64,000 nt of DNA from Antedon mediterranea (lineage: Eukaryota; Echinodermata; Crinoidea; Comatulida; Antedonidae). Position 1 is the stretch's first letter; each line of letters starts with the position of its first letter. A program made the position numbers and the translations under genes. Below the pieces are notes generated by a model. It had not been told where the DNA came from, did not search any database, and saw only the letters and a list, made by a program, of their open reading frames with translations. Location of the stretch: contig NC_092676.1 of NCBI RefSeq assembly GCF_964355755.1, positions 14,242,288-14,306,287 of the forward strand, in the 5' to 3' direction. This document shows positions 48,101-53,190 of the stretch, piece by piece.

Positions 48101-48354
48101 ATTGTGAAATAATTCAAAATACTTACTTAAAGCCTGAAGCATGGCATCCATTCTTAATACATTTATGTACAGAAAACCTTTATGCACATTTAAATTTTAT
48201 TGTTTATTATTAGGTAAAAGTTATTCTTGGCGATGATCGTGAAAGCACTGGAACACTTATTAACATTGATGGAGAAGATGGTATAGTAAAGATGGACCAA
48301 GCTGATCTCAAGATTTTACAATTGAGGTTCCTTGGAAAACTACATGAGAAATAA
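5392..48354 (+). CDS. SUPT5H: Transcription elongation factor SPT5 (DSIF large subunit), 23 exons, N-terminus missing
   Basis: SPT5 pairs with SPT4 to form DSIF, which binds RNA polymerase II in the nucleus and controls promoter-proximal pausing and elongation. Exons, all with GT/AG borders and matching phases: 5392-5503, 7863-7995, 10670-10801, 11553-11652, 18885-19105, 19330-19524, 19787-19892, 21831-21906, 22426-22580, 27962-28117, 28685-28782, 31354-31423, 31673-31798, 32214-32339, 34638-34719, 38080-38175, 42867-42972, 43349-43476, 43811-43919, 46989-47197, 47365-47660, 47848-47943, 48214-48354. They total 3,069 nt, so 1,022 residues plus stop (TAA at 48352). The vertebrate protein is about 1,090 aa, so roughly 50-70 N-terminal residues are missing, probably in one or two exons left of 5392. 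Domain order is canonical: acidic region, NGN, KOW repeats, CTR1, CTR2, C-terminal KOWs. No stop or frameshift was seen. Introns are packed with transposons. Confidence 0.95.
5706..6619. mobile_element. TIR element with TCTACGCG termini (MITE), first copy
   Basis: Positions 5713-5729 read TCTACGCGTCGATCGTA and 6596-6612 are its exact reverse complement. The match extends outward with one mismatch to 5706 and 6619. The 0.9-kb interior has no transposase. Much of it recurs at 23168-24180 (same orientation) and, inverted and shorter, at about 6780-7250. It lies in the first visible SUPT5H intron. Confidence 0.65.
6780..7250 (-). repeat. Inverted partial copies of the TCTACGCG-type element
   Basis: Blocks such as 'acaacttagtcctctgcc', 'gggttgtttgttaaggttac' and 'tattgaggttacaaagcc' are reverse complements of blocks in 5731-5995 and 23168-23400. 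The first run (6785-6945) and a second, more divergent run (7150-7250) suggest two fragments. No coding potential; the open frame 6896-7159 (-) is only a by-product of the repeat. Confidence 0.5.
8371..9271. mobile_element. Non-autonomous TIR element with ACTCGGGGTAC termini
   Basis: ACTCGGGGTAC near 8372 is matched by GTACCCCGAGT near 9260. The interior contains CGGAAGTGACGTCACATAACCGGAAATG-type repeats twice (about 8500 and 8605; quoted here only as an approximate family pattern) and no recognisable transposase. The short open frame on the minus strand (8873-9142) resembles no protein I know. It lies in the intron between 7995 and 10670. Confidence 0.45.
9810..10432. mobile_element. Non-autonomous TIR element with TACCGTATAT termini
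   Basis: TACCGTATAT starts at 9810 and its reverse complement ATATACGGTA ends at 10432. Next to the ends both sides carry related GACGCAC / GTGCGTC and GTGTAC-type words, as in many hAT-like MITEs. There is no coding content. It is intronic in SUPT5H. Confidence 0.5.
11553..19524 (+). CDS. SUPT5H: SUPT5H visible exons 4-6: NGN domain and first KOW
   Basis: Exon 11553-11652 starts [18 protein letters not shown], the first strand of the NGN fold, which binds SPT4 and the polymerase clamp. Exon 18885-19105 continues through [39 protein letters not shown] and ends WVRMK. Exon 19330-19524 holds [20 protein letters not shown] (KOW1), then LMPRIDYSR and a lysine/arginine-rich loop (DKRKKRRRP). The intron between 11652 and 18885 is the longest here (7.2 kb) and contains several TIR elements. 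The donor after 19524 (GTATTT) is weak, but the phase joins correctly to 19787. Confidence 0.94.
11673..15679. mobile_element. 4-kb TIR element with subterminal CGTATACG palindrome arrays
   Basis: The ends match over 26 bp with one mismatch: TACCCTTTGC... at 11673-11698 and its reverse complement at 15654-15679. TA on each side may be the target duplication. Inside each end is a 200-300 bp zone made of the palindromes CGTATACG and CGTATACGA/ATCGTATACG (11689-11980 and 15472-15662). The middle shows no transposase. A hAT-type element (13564-14592) is inserted inside it. The left end starts only 20 bp after the donor of the SUPT5H exon 11553-11652. A third, inverted copy of one end lies at 34340-34565. 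Confidence 0.65.
13564..14592. mobile_element. hAT-type non-autonomous element (CAGGSCCGTAGCCAGG termini)
   Basis: CAGGCCCGTAGCCAGG at 13564-13579 and the reverse complement of CAGGGCCGTAGCCAGG at 14577-14592 differ at one base. The classical hAT termini CAGGG...CCCTG are clear, followed by C-rich subterminal stretches (GAACCCCCC) on both sides. The flanks share only AAAAT, so the 8-bp duplication is not intact. No transposase is seen. The element is nested inside the CGTATACG element. Confidence 0.65.
17271..17778. mobile_element. TTAA MITE, 508 bp, AGATGTATTGTCCC termini
   Basis: TTAA at 17267-17270 and 17779-17782 flanks an element starting AGATGTATTGTCCCTT and ending in its reverse complement (15 bp perfect). 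TTAA duplication is typical of piggyBac and Kolobok elements. Related copies: 32697-33130 (inverted orientation, left end eroded), 21910-22080 (fragment), and a shorter relative at 18100-18292. In copy 2 of the host repeat the site near 25105 is empty, with a single TTAA. Confidence 0.75.
18100..18292. mobile_element. TTAA MITE, 193 bp, AGAYGTAWTGTCCCCC termini
   Basis: The left end AGATGTAATGTCCCCC (18100) and the right end, reverse complement of AGACGTATTGTCCCCC (ending 18292), are flanked by TTAG and TTAA. The termini are close to those of the 508-bp MITE, so both were probably moved by one transposase. The matching site in the second copy of the surrounding repeat, near 26388, has one TTAA and no insert. 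Confidence 0.7.
19787..32339 (+). CDS. SUPT5H: SUPT5H visible exons 7-14: linker and KOW2-KOW4
   Basis: Exon 19787-19892 encodes [20 protein letters not shown]. Exon 21831-21906 gives [15 protein letters not shown]. Exon 22426-22580 carries a KOW motif ([19 protein letters not shown]). Exon 27962-28117 carries the next KOW ([20 protein letters not shown]) and FSDLTMHE. Exons 28685-28782 and 31354-31423 join as [18 protein letters not shown]. Exons 31673-31798 and 32214-32339 form [18 protein letters not shown] and HLVLAGG-like [12 protein letters not shown] domains line the RNA exit and upstream DNA on elongating polymerase II. All borders keep phase. Confidence 0.94.
20709..21510. mobile_element. 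TIR element with AAGCCCCTTTCTCACAGA termini
   Basis: AAGCCCCTTTCTCACAGA at 20709-20726 faces its reverse complement at 21493-21510 (18 bp). Subterminal zones on both sides repeat words such as CCGGTAT, GCCGGTAT and TTCTCA. No transposase is present. It lies in the SUPT5H intron between 19892 and 21831. Confidence 0.65.
21910..22080 (-). repeat. Fragment of the AGATGTATTGTCCC MITE
   Basis: The stretch 'aaatttacctgttaattacg' to 'gtgtttcaagggaaaataca' matches the corresponding half of 32990-33130. It is truncated and begins just after the donor of the SUPT5H exon 21831-21906. Confidence 0.6.
22720..24461. mobile_element. TIR element with perfect 31-bp termini, containing a nested repeat copy
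   Basis: The 31 bases 22720-22750 (beginning AGGCGTCATCTACAAATT) are exactly complementary to 24431-24461. Internal to both ends are CAGACGCGT / ACGCGTCTG repeats. The interior holds a second copy of the TCTACGCG-type repeat (23168-24180). There is no transposase. It begins 139 bp after the SUPT5H exon 22426-22580. Confidence 0.75.
23168..24180 (+). repeat. Second copy of the 5731-6500 repeat, nested
   Basis: Long stretches match 5731-6500, for example 'acagtacagaaagaaaatac', 'caaccctacgatgttcttag' and 'gaggtccacaggcccgatgt' (against 'gagatccacgggccctatgt'). The TCTACGCG termini of the first copy are missing here. It sits inside the 31-bp TIR element. Confidence 0.65.
25310..26276. mobile_element. 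945-bp insertion flanked by an 11-bp direct repeat
   Basis: TAACTATAGAT occurs at 25310-25320 and again at 26266-26276. The homologous copy at 17992-18005 reads straight through this point, which shows that the 945 bp are an insertion. The ends (TAGTCTGGG... and ...GGGGCAAGTC) show no strong inverted repeat. The interior has no recognised ORF. The element class is unknown. Confidence 0.55.
26580..27110. mobile_element. Repeat with 'TTTTACGTAC' motifs; related fragment at 38240-38450
   Basis: The right part (about 26930-27105) contains 'tacgtatttggggtcaattt' and 'gtaaaatgaaggttctactg'. Near copies of both occur at 38345-38450. The left end has 'accctgattttacgt', roughly complementary to the right end, so this may be a Tc1/pogo-like TIR element. 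No coding content. Confidence 0.4.
27690..27860 (+). repeat. SINE-like repeat
   Basis: Contains 'ggcaagatgctttactctta', 'ttgcctcgttcttct' and 'ttggcgctgcattgcttgac', words typical of tRNA-derived SINE bodies. The SINE at 49005 has the related 'caagacactttactta'. The tRNA-like head is not clear. It lies just upstream of the SUPT5H exon 27962-28117. Confidence 0.45.
28815..30056. mobile_element. pogo/Tigger-type non-autonomous TIR element with TA duplication
   Basis: CAGTCGACTCCGCCTTAGT starts at 28815 after TA, and ACTTAAGCGGAGTCGACTG ends at 30056 before TA. CAGT...ACTG termini with a TA duplication are typical of pogo/Tigger elements. Inside both ends are matching GCGTAATTCGA / TGCGTAACTCGAA words. 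A second element (29139-29648) is nested inside. No transposase. Confidence 0.7.
29139..29648. mobile_element. Nested 510-bp TIR element (AGCCTGGGTGCAG termini)
   Basis: AGCCTGGGTGCAG at 29139-29151 is complementary to 29636-29648. A few bases further in, CAAATTTTGCGGGAAAAAAG on the left is matched by its reverse complement on the right, so the inverted repeats are about 45 bp with a small gap. No coding content. The element is inserted into the pogo-type element. Confidence 0.7.
30850..31131 (+). pseudogene. Non-LTR retrotransposon (LINE) ORF2 C-terminal fragment
   Basis: About 94 codons end in TAG at 31129. The stretch [16 protein letters not shown], then [17 protein letters not shown] and [12 protein letters not shown] matches the usual C-terminal tail of jockey/CR1-type reverse transcriptases (…F..R....WN.LP..VV...S...FK..L...W). 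Nothing of the polymerase domain remains upstream, as expected of a 5'-truncated insertion. It lies in a SUPT5H intron. A related tail is at 51960-52190. Confidence 0.6.
32697..33130. mobile_element. TTAA MITE, inverted copy with eroded left end
   Basis: The right end ATACATCT (ending 33130) is followed by TTAA (33131-33134). The left end keeps ATTGTCCCTTTGACTAATTC but has lost AGATGT. The interior is the reverse complement of 17271-17778, for example 'acctgttaattacgtaaact' and 'ctgtgtgaaaataccttctc'. Confidence 0.65.
34340..34565. repeat. Subterminal CGTATACG-type fragment (inverted copy)
   Basis: This stretch is an inverted relative of 11680-11850: 'aggaacttgtttataaatga' and 'aggaacttctgaattaacgt' are recognisable, as are many CGTATATG/CGTATACG words. 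It ends GCTTTACAAAGGGT, the terminal word of the 11673-15679 element. Only this end is present. Confidence 0.6.
34638..43919 (+). CDS. SUPT5H: SUPT5H visible exons 15-19: KOW5 and CTR1 repeats
   Basis: Exon 34638-34719 has [13 protein letters not shown]. Exon 38080-38175 has the RGRGRVGRD patch followed by [14 protein letters not shown], and 42867-42972 completes KOW5 with [18 protein letters not shown]. Exons 43349-43476 and 43811-43919 encode the CTR1 region: repeats of the form [16 protein letters not shown], then [20 protein letters not shown] and [13 protein letters not shown]. In SPT5 the threonine of these G-S-(Q/R)-T-P units is phosphorylated by P-TEFb (CDK9), which converts DSIF to a positive elongation factor. 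At least six units are readable. The intron 38176-42866 holds the Penelope-like element and the tRNA-like array. Confidence 0.94.
35335..35830. mobile_element. 496-bp MITE with GAGGTTTCGCAA termini
   Basis: The left end GAGGTTTCGCAACCTTACGA and the right end, reverse complement of GAGGTTTCGCAATCTTACGA, match with one difference; the match continues through GAATACGATAACG and GGATACGTCA with a small indel. No coding region. It may sit within a larger element (about 34860-35945) whose ends share GGTCGGCA words. Confidence 0.65.
36071..36697 (+). pseudogene. Tc1/mariner-like (IS630 family) transposase fragment
   Basis: The 208-codon frame starts at an ATG and has an N-terminal helix-turn-helix region ([18 protein letters not shown], then [14 protein letters not shown]), a second HTH-type stretch ([25 protein letters not shown]) and the start of the catalytic fold ([14 protein letters not shown]), where the D of TDEC is the first catalytic aspartate. 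It then reads [13 protein letters not shown], the usual lead-in to the second strand, but sequence identity breaks off there and the frame ends. The second and third catalytic acids are missing, so it cannot be active. No inverted repeats were identified around it. Confidence 0.65.
38837..38872. repeat. (TA)n microsatellite
   Basis: Alternating TA tract. A second tract is at 39099-39130; they frame a segment with a hammerhead-like core and may mark a Penelope-like element insertion. Confidence 0.8.
38937..38967 (+). ncRNA. Hammerhead-like core, weak candidate
   Basis: CTGATGA at 38937-38943 is followed by AGGGC, a loop, GCCC and GAAA (38960-38963). Stem II could be GGGC/GCCC. A short stem III (AGC/GCT around TCT) is followed by A. 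An extra A beside stem II is non-canonical, and I cannot draw a good stem I. It may be a decayed or unrelated copy of a Penelope-associated ribozyme. Confidence 0.3.
39099..39130. repeat. (TA)n microsatellite
   Basis: Second alternating TA tract, next to the 3' side of the minus-strand Penelope-like element. Confidence 0.8.
39233..39288 (-). ncRNA. Type I hammerhead ribozyme in the 3' region of the Penelope-like element
   Basis: Read on the minus strand from 39288 to 39233, every part of a minimal hammerhead is present in 56 nt: stem I 5' arm UCAC, core CUGAAGA (fits CUGANGA), an 11-bp stem II with two G-U pairs (GUGCGGCCAGC with GCUGGUCGUAC, loop UACAU), GAA, a palindromic stem III (ACAAA/UUUGU, no loop), the cleavage nucleotide A, and the stem I 3' arm GUGA. 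Hammerheads with a very short stem III that act as dimers are known from Penelope-like retroelements. It lies 85 bp 3' of the element's ORF on the same strand. Confidence 0.75.
39373..41094 (-). pseudogene. Penelope-like retroelement ORF (reverse transcriptase + GIY-YIG endonuclease), 5'-truncated, one nonsense codon
   Basis: The minus-strand frame is continuous from about 41094 to the stop at 39373 except for one TAA at 40513-40515. Upstream of that stop are [38 protein letters not shown] (motif A with the first catalytic Asp) and [16 protein letters not shown]. Downstream are [21 protein letters not shown] (motif C, catalytic DD), a Cys-rich finger ([15 protein letters not shown]) and the GIY-YIG nuclease (VVYQATV..., [17 protein letters not shown]). 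RT plus GIY-YIG marks Penelope-like elements, which prime reverse transcription from a nick made by this nuclease. The N-terminal part of the RT region is cut at about 41095, where the tRNA-like array starts. The stop replaces one codon between G and YLL. The element lies antisense in a SUPT5H intron. Confidence 0.85.
41153..41224 (+). tRNA. tRNA-like sequence, unit 1 (probable pseudo-tRNA)
   Basis: 72 nt fold as a cloverleaf: acceptor GCCCCAG/TTGGGGC, D-arm GTC...GAC, anticodon arm CTGC-ATATCAA-GCAG, T-arm CCGAG-TTTGATT-CTCGG, discriminator G. By position the anticodon would be ATC (Asp). It most resembles Asp/Glu tRNAs. Because it is part of a repeated unit and the anticodon is unusual, I take it as a SINE-type pseudo-tRNA. 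Confidence 0.5.
41518..41589 (+). tRNA. tRNA-like sequence, unit 2 (probable pseudo-tRNA)
   Basis: Same cloverleaf as unit 1 with T-loop TTCGAGT, closer to a normal B box. One mismatch in the acceptor stem (TTGGCGC). The anticodon loop ATATCAA is unchanged. Confidence 0.45.
41740..41811 (+). repeat. tRNA-like sequence, unit 3 (5'-truncated)
   Basis: The acceptor 5' strand is lost (CCATGGTCTAATGG). The D-arm, anticodon arm (ACTGC-ATATTAA-ACAGA) and T-arm remain readable. Not a functional tRNA. Confidence 0.5.
42158..42226 (+). repeat. tRNA-like sequence, unit 4 (internal deletion)
   Basis: Matches units 1 and 2 but lacks bases between the anticodon arm and the T-arm (AAGCAAGTCCGAGTTCG), so the cloverleaf is broken. 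Confidence 0.5.
42645..42840 (+). repeat. tRNA-derived SINE just upstream of a SUPT5H exon
   Basis: GTGTCAAGTGGTCGAGCGGT then TAAGGC is an A-box-like head of Leu/Ser-type tRNA, and GACACAGGTTCAAAGCTC is a B-box-like element. The body continues 'cttgcggtgggacaagcaca'. It ends about 25 bp before the exon at 42867. Confidence 0.6.
44310..44400. repeat. A-rich and T-rich homopolymer tracts
   Basis: A tract of A near 44291-44307 and about 30 T near 44361-44390 flank 'cctaaaaatgggtaggtcgg'. Probably tails of unclassified repeat insertions inside the SUPT5H intron 43920-46988. Confidence 0.5.
45261..46526. mobile_element. hAT-type element with an 8-bp duplication and one preserved end
   Basis: CTTTCAAC occurs at 45261-45268 and 46519-46526, an 8-bp duplication as expected for hAT. 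The right end CCTGGCGCCACCCCTG (46503-46518) is a classical hAT terminus. The left side begins directly with CCTCGTCGGGGAGCC and has no CAGGGGTGG end. Both sides carry repeats of 'CCCCGTCGGGGAA'. The right part is unusually GC-rich (46365-46510). No transposase ORF was recognised. Confidence 0.6.
46989..48354 (+). CDS. SUPT5H: SUPT5H visible exons 20-23: CTR2 and C-terminal KOW domains
   Basis: Exon 46989-47197 and the first half of 47365-47660 encode the proline/serine/tyrosine-rich CTR2, with repeats such as [24 protein letters not shown] and [15 protein letters not shown]. The second half of 47365-47660 is [16 protein letters not shown] and TGVIRSVS, the penultimate KOW. Exon 47848-47943 adds [15 protein letters not shown] and LEPVVPTK. 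The last exon 48214-48354 gives [25 protein letters not shown], and ends RFLGKLHEK, close to the vertebrate C-terminus. An AATAAA overlaps the stop (48350-48355) but is too close to act as the only poly(A) signal. Confidence 0.94.
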
Positions 48355-49004
48355 ACATTTACACTGCAATGTTACATTTTTTTTAAAGATGTTAAAGGAC
48401 ACTGTTCCATAATGTGAATTGCGATGCTTCTTACTGGTCTCAATACATTTATTTGAGAATGTGTTTTATAAATCATATTATTAACATTCCTATGTCACAT
48501 TTATGAATGCTGTTAGACATTTTGCCTGTAACTGAAGTTACAATTGGTATGCATGTAATTTAGGAATAGAATTCCTTATTAAACAAATCGATTTCATTTT
48601 ACTGAAATTTTAGAAGTTGCACATTGCTTGTCAGCTTCCGTTCAAAATGATGTTCTGTGATGTTTAATCTGTATCAGTTAAACTTCAGGTTAAATAATTA
48701 ATGAACATTTAAATGTCTCTGAACATTTTCTAATTTGGTATAAGATTGTATGAGAACATATTGGCTTTTATTGGTTCTGAACATTTAATCTAGAAAAAAA
48801 TAATTGTTTTTATTATGTAACATGAGATAAAACACACATTTTGTAATCATTATTTTCTAAATTGAATTCTGAAGACATATTCACTAAAGCTTTTGAGAAT
48901 GAACCATTATTTGGTTTGTTGTTTTATTTCATGATGATGAAGTAAAACCTACAAATTGGAAATGTTCTATCATACTAATAGGTTTTCATGTTTTATTGTT
49001 GTTT

Positions 49005-49270
49005 TGTATGTGAGTGAGGGTGTGTGGATTACTGATCGTGAGATCGTGGTTCGAATCCAACTCTCACCGCATTGCTTGTATTCTTATTCAAGACACTTTA
49101 CTTATTTGCCTATCTCAACCCAGGTGTATAAAATGGGTACCACTTAGATCAGGACACAACTTTGCGCTGATTACTAGCTGCATTTTTATGAGAGTATGTT
49201 TCCATATGTGTTTGATCCAAAAAATGAACGGAGTAATAATGTTCAGCACATTGAGAGCTTGCTTATATGC
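49005..49270 (+). repeat. tRNA-derived SINE
   Basis: CGTGAGATCGTGGTTCGAATCC holds a good B box (GGTTCGAATCC). The body has 'caagacactttacttatttg', 'ccaggtgtataaaatgggta' and 'tttgcgctgattactagctg', a common SINE layout, and ends near a TTATTATTA tail (about 49285). Confidence 0.65.
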
Positions 49271-50275
49271 ACTATAAGAATGAATTATTATTATTATGTG
49301 GGGTAAAGAATTCGGATACAGGCAGCCATTTAAAATAAAGAATGAACCGTGTGATAAGATTAGCGTACTAAACAGTTAAAATCATGTGTCATATTACAAG
49401 ATGCGCTGTAGATGTACCAAAGTGCGACTTGGTAATTTACATCATTATTAGTTGATACACAATCTGCGTGTATTGCTAAACCTAACCTCCGACTCCACCC
49501 TCTAGCAAACTATATTCACAATGTTTTTTTGCTTCCTTATAGCAATACAAAGACATTGTGTAACTTGGTAACTACATATATTGGAATAATATTTGTGACA
49601 AAATATCCAGACTACCCATATTGGCGAATTGGCCATATGAATAAAGTGATAATTTGGTCTCAAATTAATCGCAAGGTATATGTTTATACTGTATTTCCAA
49701 TAATACAAATCTTTTAAATGTCAATTAGCCCCTTATTGTGGGTCTATACCATTGACATATAGCCAGCACAATTGTCGCATTTTACATTTCTCAGAAATTG
49801 TTGGGCGAATGTTGGTGTCAAAATACTCAAAAGATGCATAATTCTATTCACTCTAATGGACAACTTTTTGTGACTGAAACTATATTTTTGACCAATAGTC
49901 AAGAAAATGGCCATATCAATGTATCGGCAACCACTGATTAGTAAGTTTTAGTCTCAAATTACTTGCAAAGTATATATTTATATAAATTATGCTCTAATAC
50001 AATAAAAATACACACAATTTTCAAAAAAGCACCTTACTGTTCAATAATAATATTTTTTTTATATCTGTTTTATATAATATACCTATGGTGTAACAGAAAT
50101 TTATTTTTTATTTATTTATTTATTCTGTATATAAAAATATATTACAAAACAACAGTCAAGGACTGAAATGAATTGTATTACAAATAAATAAAAATTAGTT
50201 AAAATTGCTACAAAAATAGAAACATCTTAAAATTATAAAACATACATGAATAAAAAACCTTAATACATTCACTTA

Positions 50276-50479
50276 TTACATATCTAAAAAAGAGCTAGTG
50301 GTGCCTATTAATTTTATCCACCATGGTGGGAACTGGAGACGACCTAGTCTGCTGGTTTTACAATGAGGTACTTCTAGAAAGCGGTTGAATCTGAGAGACC
50401 GAGCTGGCTGATGAAGAGGGGGAAGTATTTCTCTAAACATCTCGGATTTGAATAAGCCTTCCCCGAAAGACAAATTCAA
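50276..50479 (-). pseudogene. LINE ORF2 C-terminal fragment
   Basis: The minus-strand frame contains LPPLHQPARSLRFNRFLEVP, a near match to the conserved (L)LPLHQPARSLRS...LLEVP block in the C-terminal tail of many non-LTR retrotransposon proteins. The normal continuation (...FSVAAPRLWNxLP) is lost to a frameshift. Non-functional. Confidence 0.5.
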
Positions 50480-50659
50480 TAGGTTCTATAGTGTAATAGT
50501 TCGCACTCTGAATCTAGTGATCCAAGTTCAGGTCTTGGTAGAACGTTTAATTTTGTATTTTTTTTATAATTCCCTTTTAGTTAATTTGTCGTCGGTTCTA
50601 TGGTATAAAGGTTAATACTCTAGACTATACTCCGCTATTTCATCGGGTACATGGAATAA

Positions 50660-51585
50660 TAGGCTAGTCAATGTATCATTTTGAGTGAAACAAATTGCAA
50701 ACAGATTTTTTAAATGATTACATATGATGAAGAGATCAAAATTTGAGCATCACACCTCTGTCACTCATCCTCATGATATGCAAATTAGCTTAAATATGCA
50801 AATTAGGGTGAAATTACAGGATTACCATATCTCAAAAACTACTAGTCCGAGAGAGTTGATTTTAATTCATTTTGAGACTAATCAGTCGTATGTTGGCTCT
50901 TAGAAATCTCTATCCGAGTCATTTGAGGGCAAAACAAAGTCTCTACAGACATTTTAGTTTCATATATATATGCAATATTGAGAAATGGGGTCGAGGGTCA
51001 AATGTCATACTTCCGGTCAATTTTTGGTAAAATGTTTCATTGAAGCAAATAGAAATATGTACATTCTGAATACGGCTGTGAAAAAATTAACTCTCTAGCA
51101 TTAGTGGTTTTCGAGATATAGAACAACTCTAATTTCACCCACTTATTTGCATATTTTATTCAAATTATACTACTAATTTGCATACTTTAGAGGTGTGTGA
51201 TTTTGGGAATTACAAAGTGGTCCTATGCTGGCTATTAGGAACCTATTCCTGGGTCATTTGAGGGCGAAATAAAGTCTCTACATACATTTTAGTCACATTG
51301 TGTATGCAAACATTGAGAAATGGGGTCGAAGGTCAAATTCTGTACTTCCAGTCATTTTTTCGTAAAATGTTTTATTAGAGTAAATATAAATATATACATT
51401 TTGAATAAATCAGTGACAAAATCAACTCTCTCGAACTAGTAGTTTTTGAGATATGGTAACCTTGTAATGTCACCCTTATTTGCATATTTAAGCTAATATA
51501 TATGACCATTTAAAAAAGAAAAATCTCTGTTTGCAATTTGTTTCACTTTGGGCTGTTTTTTTTTTTTGCTAGATTGACTAGCCTA
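50660..51585. mobile_element. Foldback element with long inverted repeats and an internal tandem duplication
   Basis: TAGGCTAGTCAAT (50660) is complementary to ATTGACTAGCCTA (ending 51585). Further in, 'gtgaaacaaattgcaaacag' (left) and its complement (right) continue the pairing, and the stretch around 50770-50860 pairs with 51410-51500, so the arms reach roughly 200 bp. The centre repeats with a period near 335 bp: 'gtcatttgagggc' at 50918 and 51253, each followed by 'gagaaatggggtcgaggg' or 'gagaaatggggtcgaagg'. No coding content. Confidence 0.55.
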
Positions 51586-51959
51586 CCGTATAACGTTTGT
51601 CCAAATTATTCAATAATTTAGTGTAGTTAATTAGAGTATACGGTTTAATGGTTAGTAGTTCAATGAGTTATTCAATAGTTTACACGGAGGTGTTTGTTTT
51701 TTTTTTTGCTTTACGCGCCGCGGCTTTAGCCAGCTATATCCCCAGAGGACTACTAATTCATAAGCTATATCAAGCAGAAAGCTTATTATCTACGGCTGAC
51801 ATTTTTGATATCTTGTAAACTCGACTAATTGATCGGTCCAAGCTGCTGGACCCAAAAAACGTCTTGGAAAAGAGAATCTATGAGGGCTCACGGTTGAACG
51901 ATTTTGGATTCTCGCCCTTTGATAGGTTGACTTGCCGCGAATAGATTATTTAAGAGATT

Positions 51960-52190
51960 TTATATATTCTAAGACTAGAGGTCATCATTGATTGTAAGGA
52001 AGAAGTCTTTTGCTTCTCGCGTCGTGAATGATTGAAACTCCATTCCAAGTGAAGTTGTTTGTCGGGGTTCTGTCAATAAGTTTAAAGCTGGTATTGAGAA
52101 GTTCTGGTCTGGCCACCATTTAAAGTTCTGCCCGTATAAAGTCGGAAGAGGATGCAGTAATGTTTGAGGGAGATTCAAGGTAAATTCAAG
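51960..52190 (+). pseudogene. LINE ORF2 C-terminal fragment with an in-frame stop
   Basis: The plus strand reads RKKSFASRVVND-stop-NSIPSEVVCRG then SVNKFKAGIEKFWSGHHLKF, the same tail type as at 30850-31131 (there [18 protein letters not shown]). The stop TGA replaces the conserved Trp of the WN motif. Non-functional relic. Confidence 0.55.
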
Positions 52191-52689
52191 GAATCAACAT
52201 AAAGTCACAATGTAATGAGGACTGCATGTCCAACACACGGGAAAATAATGTATTGACATTTTTTTAATATTAGGTTAAATAAACACTCTTTTTTATTTTA
52301 TAAATCCAGAGGCAAATTACTGAAAAAATGACAATGCTGTGGATCTACAAAATTATGGAACTTTCTACCTAACAAAATAAAAAATGATCTTTATGATATG
52401 ACAGTAATTATCAACTTTCAAATCACAAATTTCAAAACTTTAATTTTAATTCAAAACTAAATCTAATTAATGCTCAATGATTAAAACTTCTTTTATCTTG
52501 TTTCAAAATCTCAATTATTTATGTTTTAGCCTTTAAATGTGCTTACTTTAATTGTGTTAATTTGATTTTGATAATTTTAGGTTTAATTTTATATTTTCTT
52601 TTGTCCATTTATATACTGTATTTTGTTTACATTTATGTAGTGCAGTACATTGTATTGAAAGTGTATTTCAGAATAAAGAAAGATTAAAT

Positions 52690-53190
52690 AAATAAATAAA
52701 TCAGTGGCTGATATGTGGTACGGCGGAACAACACTAGTCGTCAGTTGTACGCACGCGCAACAGAGATCAAATTGATACGCCCTCATCTTTCAGTATTTTT
52801 ATTCACGAGGCGGGGATCTCCGAAGAGATACTTTTATATATATAAACACAACAGGCAAAGAACATTAATTCTAAACCGCCCGGTGATATACTGAAATTTA
52901 ATTAATTAATTTGAAACGATAAAGATGAGGAAATCTGTGAGAATGAGAAAAAGTCGCCCCAACCGAGACTCGAACTCGGACAGCCTGCTTGATATGCAGA
53001 TGTCTTAACCATTAGACCACTGGGGCTTTCATGGTATTGTTCGAACTCGATTGGATAGCGACTCTTTAACATTCAAATTGATACGCCCTCATCTTTCAGT
53101 ATTTTTATTCACGAGGCGGGATCTCCGAAGAGATACTTTTATATATATAAACACAACAGGCAAAGAACATTAATTCTAAACCGCCCATTC
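52690..53190 (-). repeat. Inverted copy of the tRNA-containing repeat unit
   Basis: Reverse complement of the 41395-42340 modules: 'gtggtacggcggaacaacac', 'cgcacgcgcaacagagatca', 'gggatctccgaagagatact', 'ctaaaccgcccggtgatata'. The tRNA-like part is at 52955-53026 (minus strand) with the same AUAUCAA anticodon loop. A second, shorter repeat of the second module follows at 53075-53190. Confidence 0.7.
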
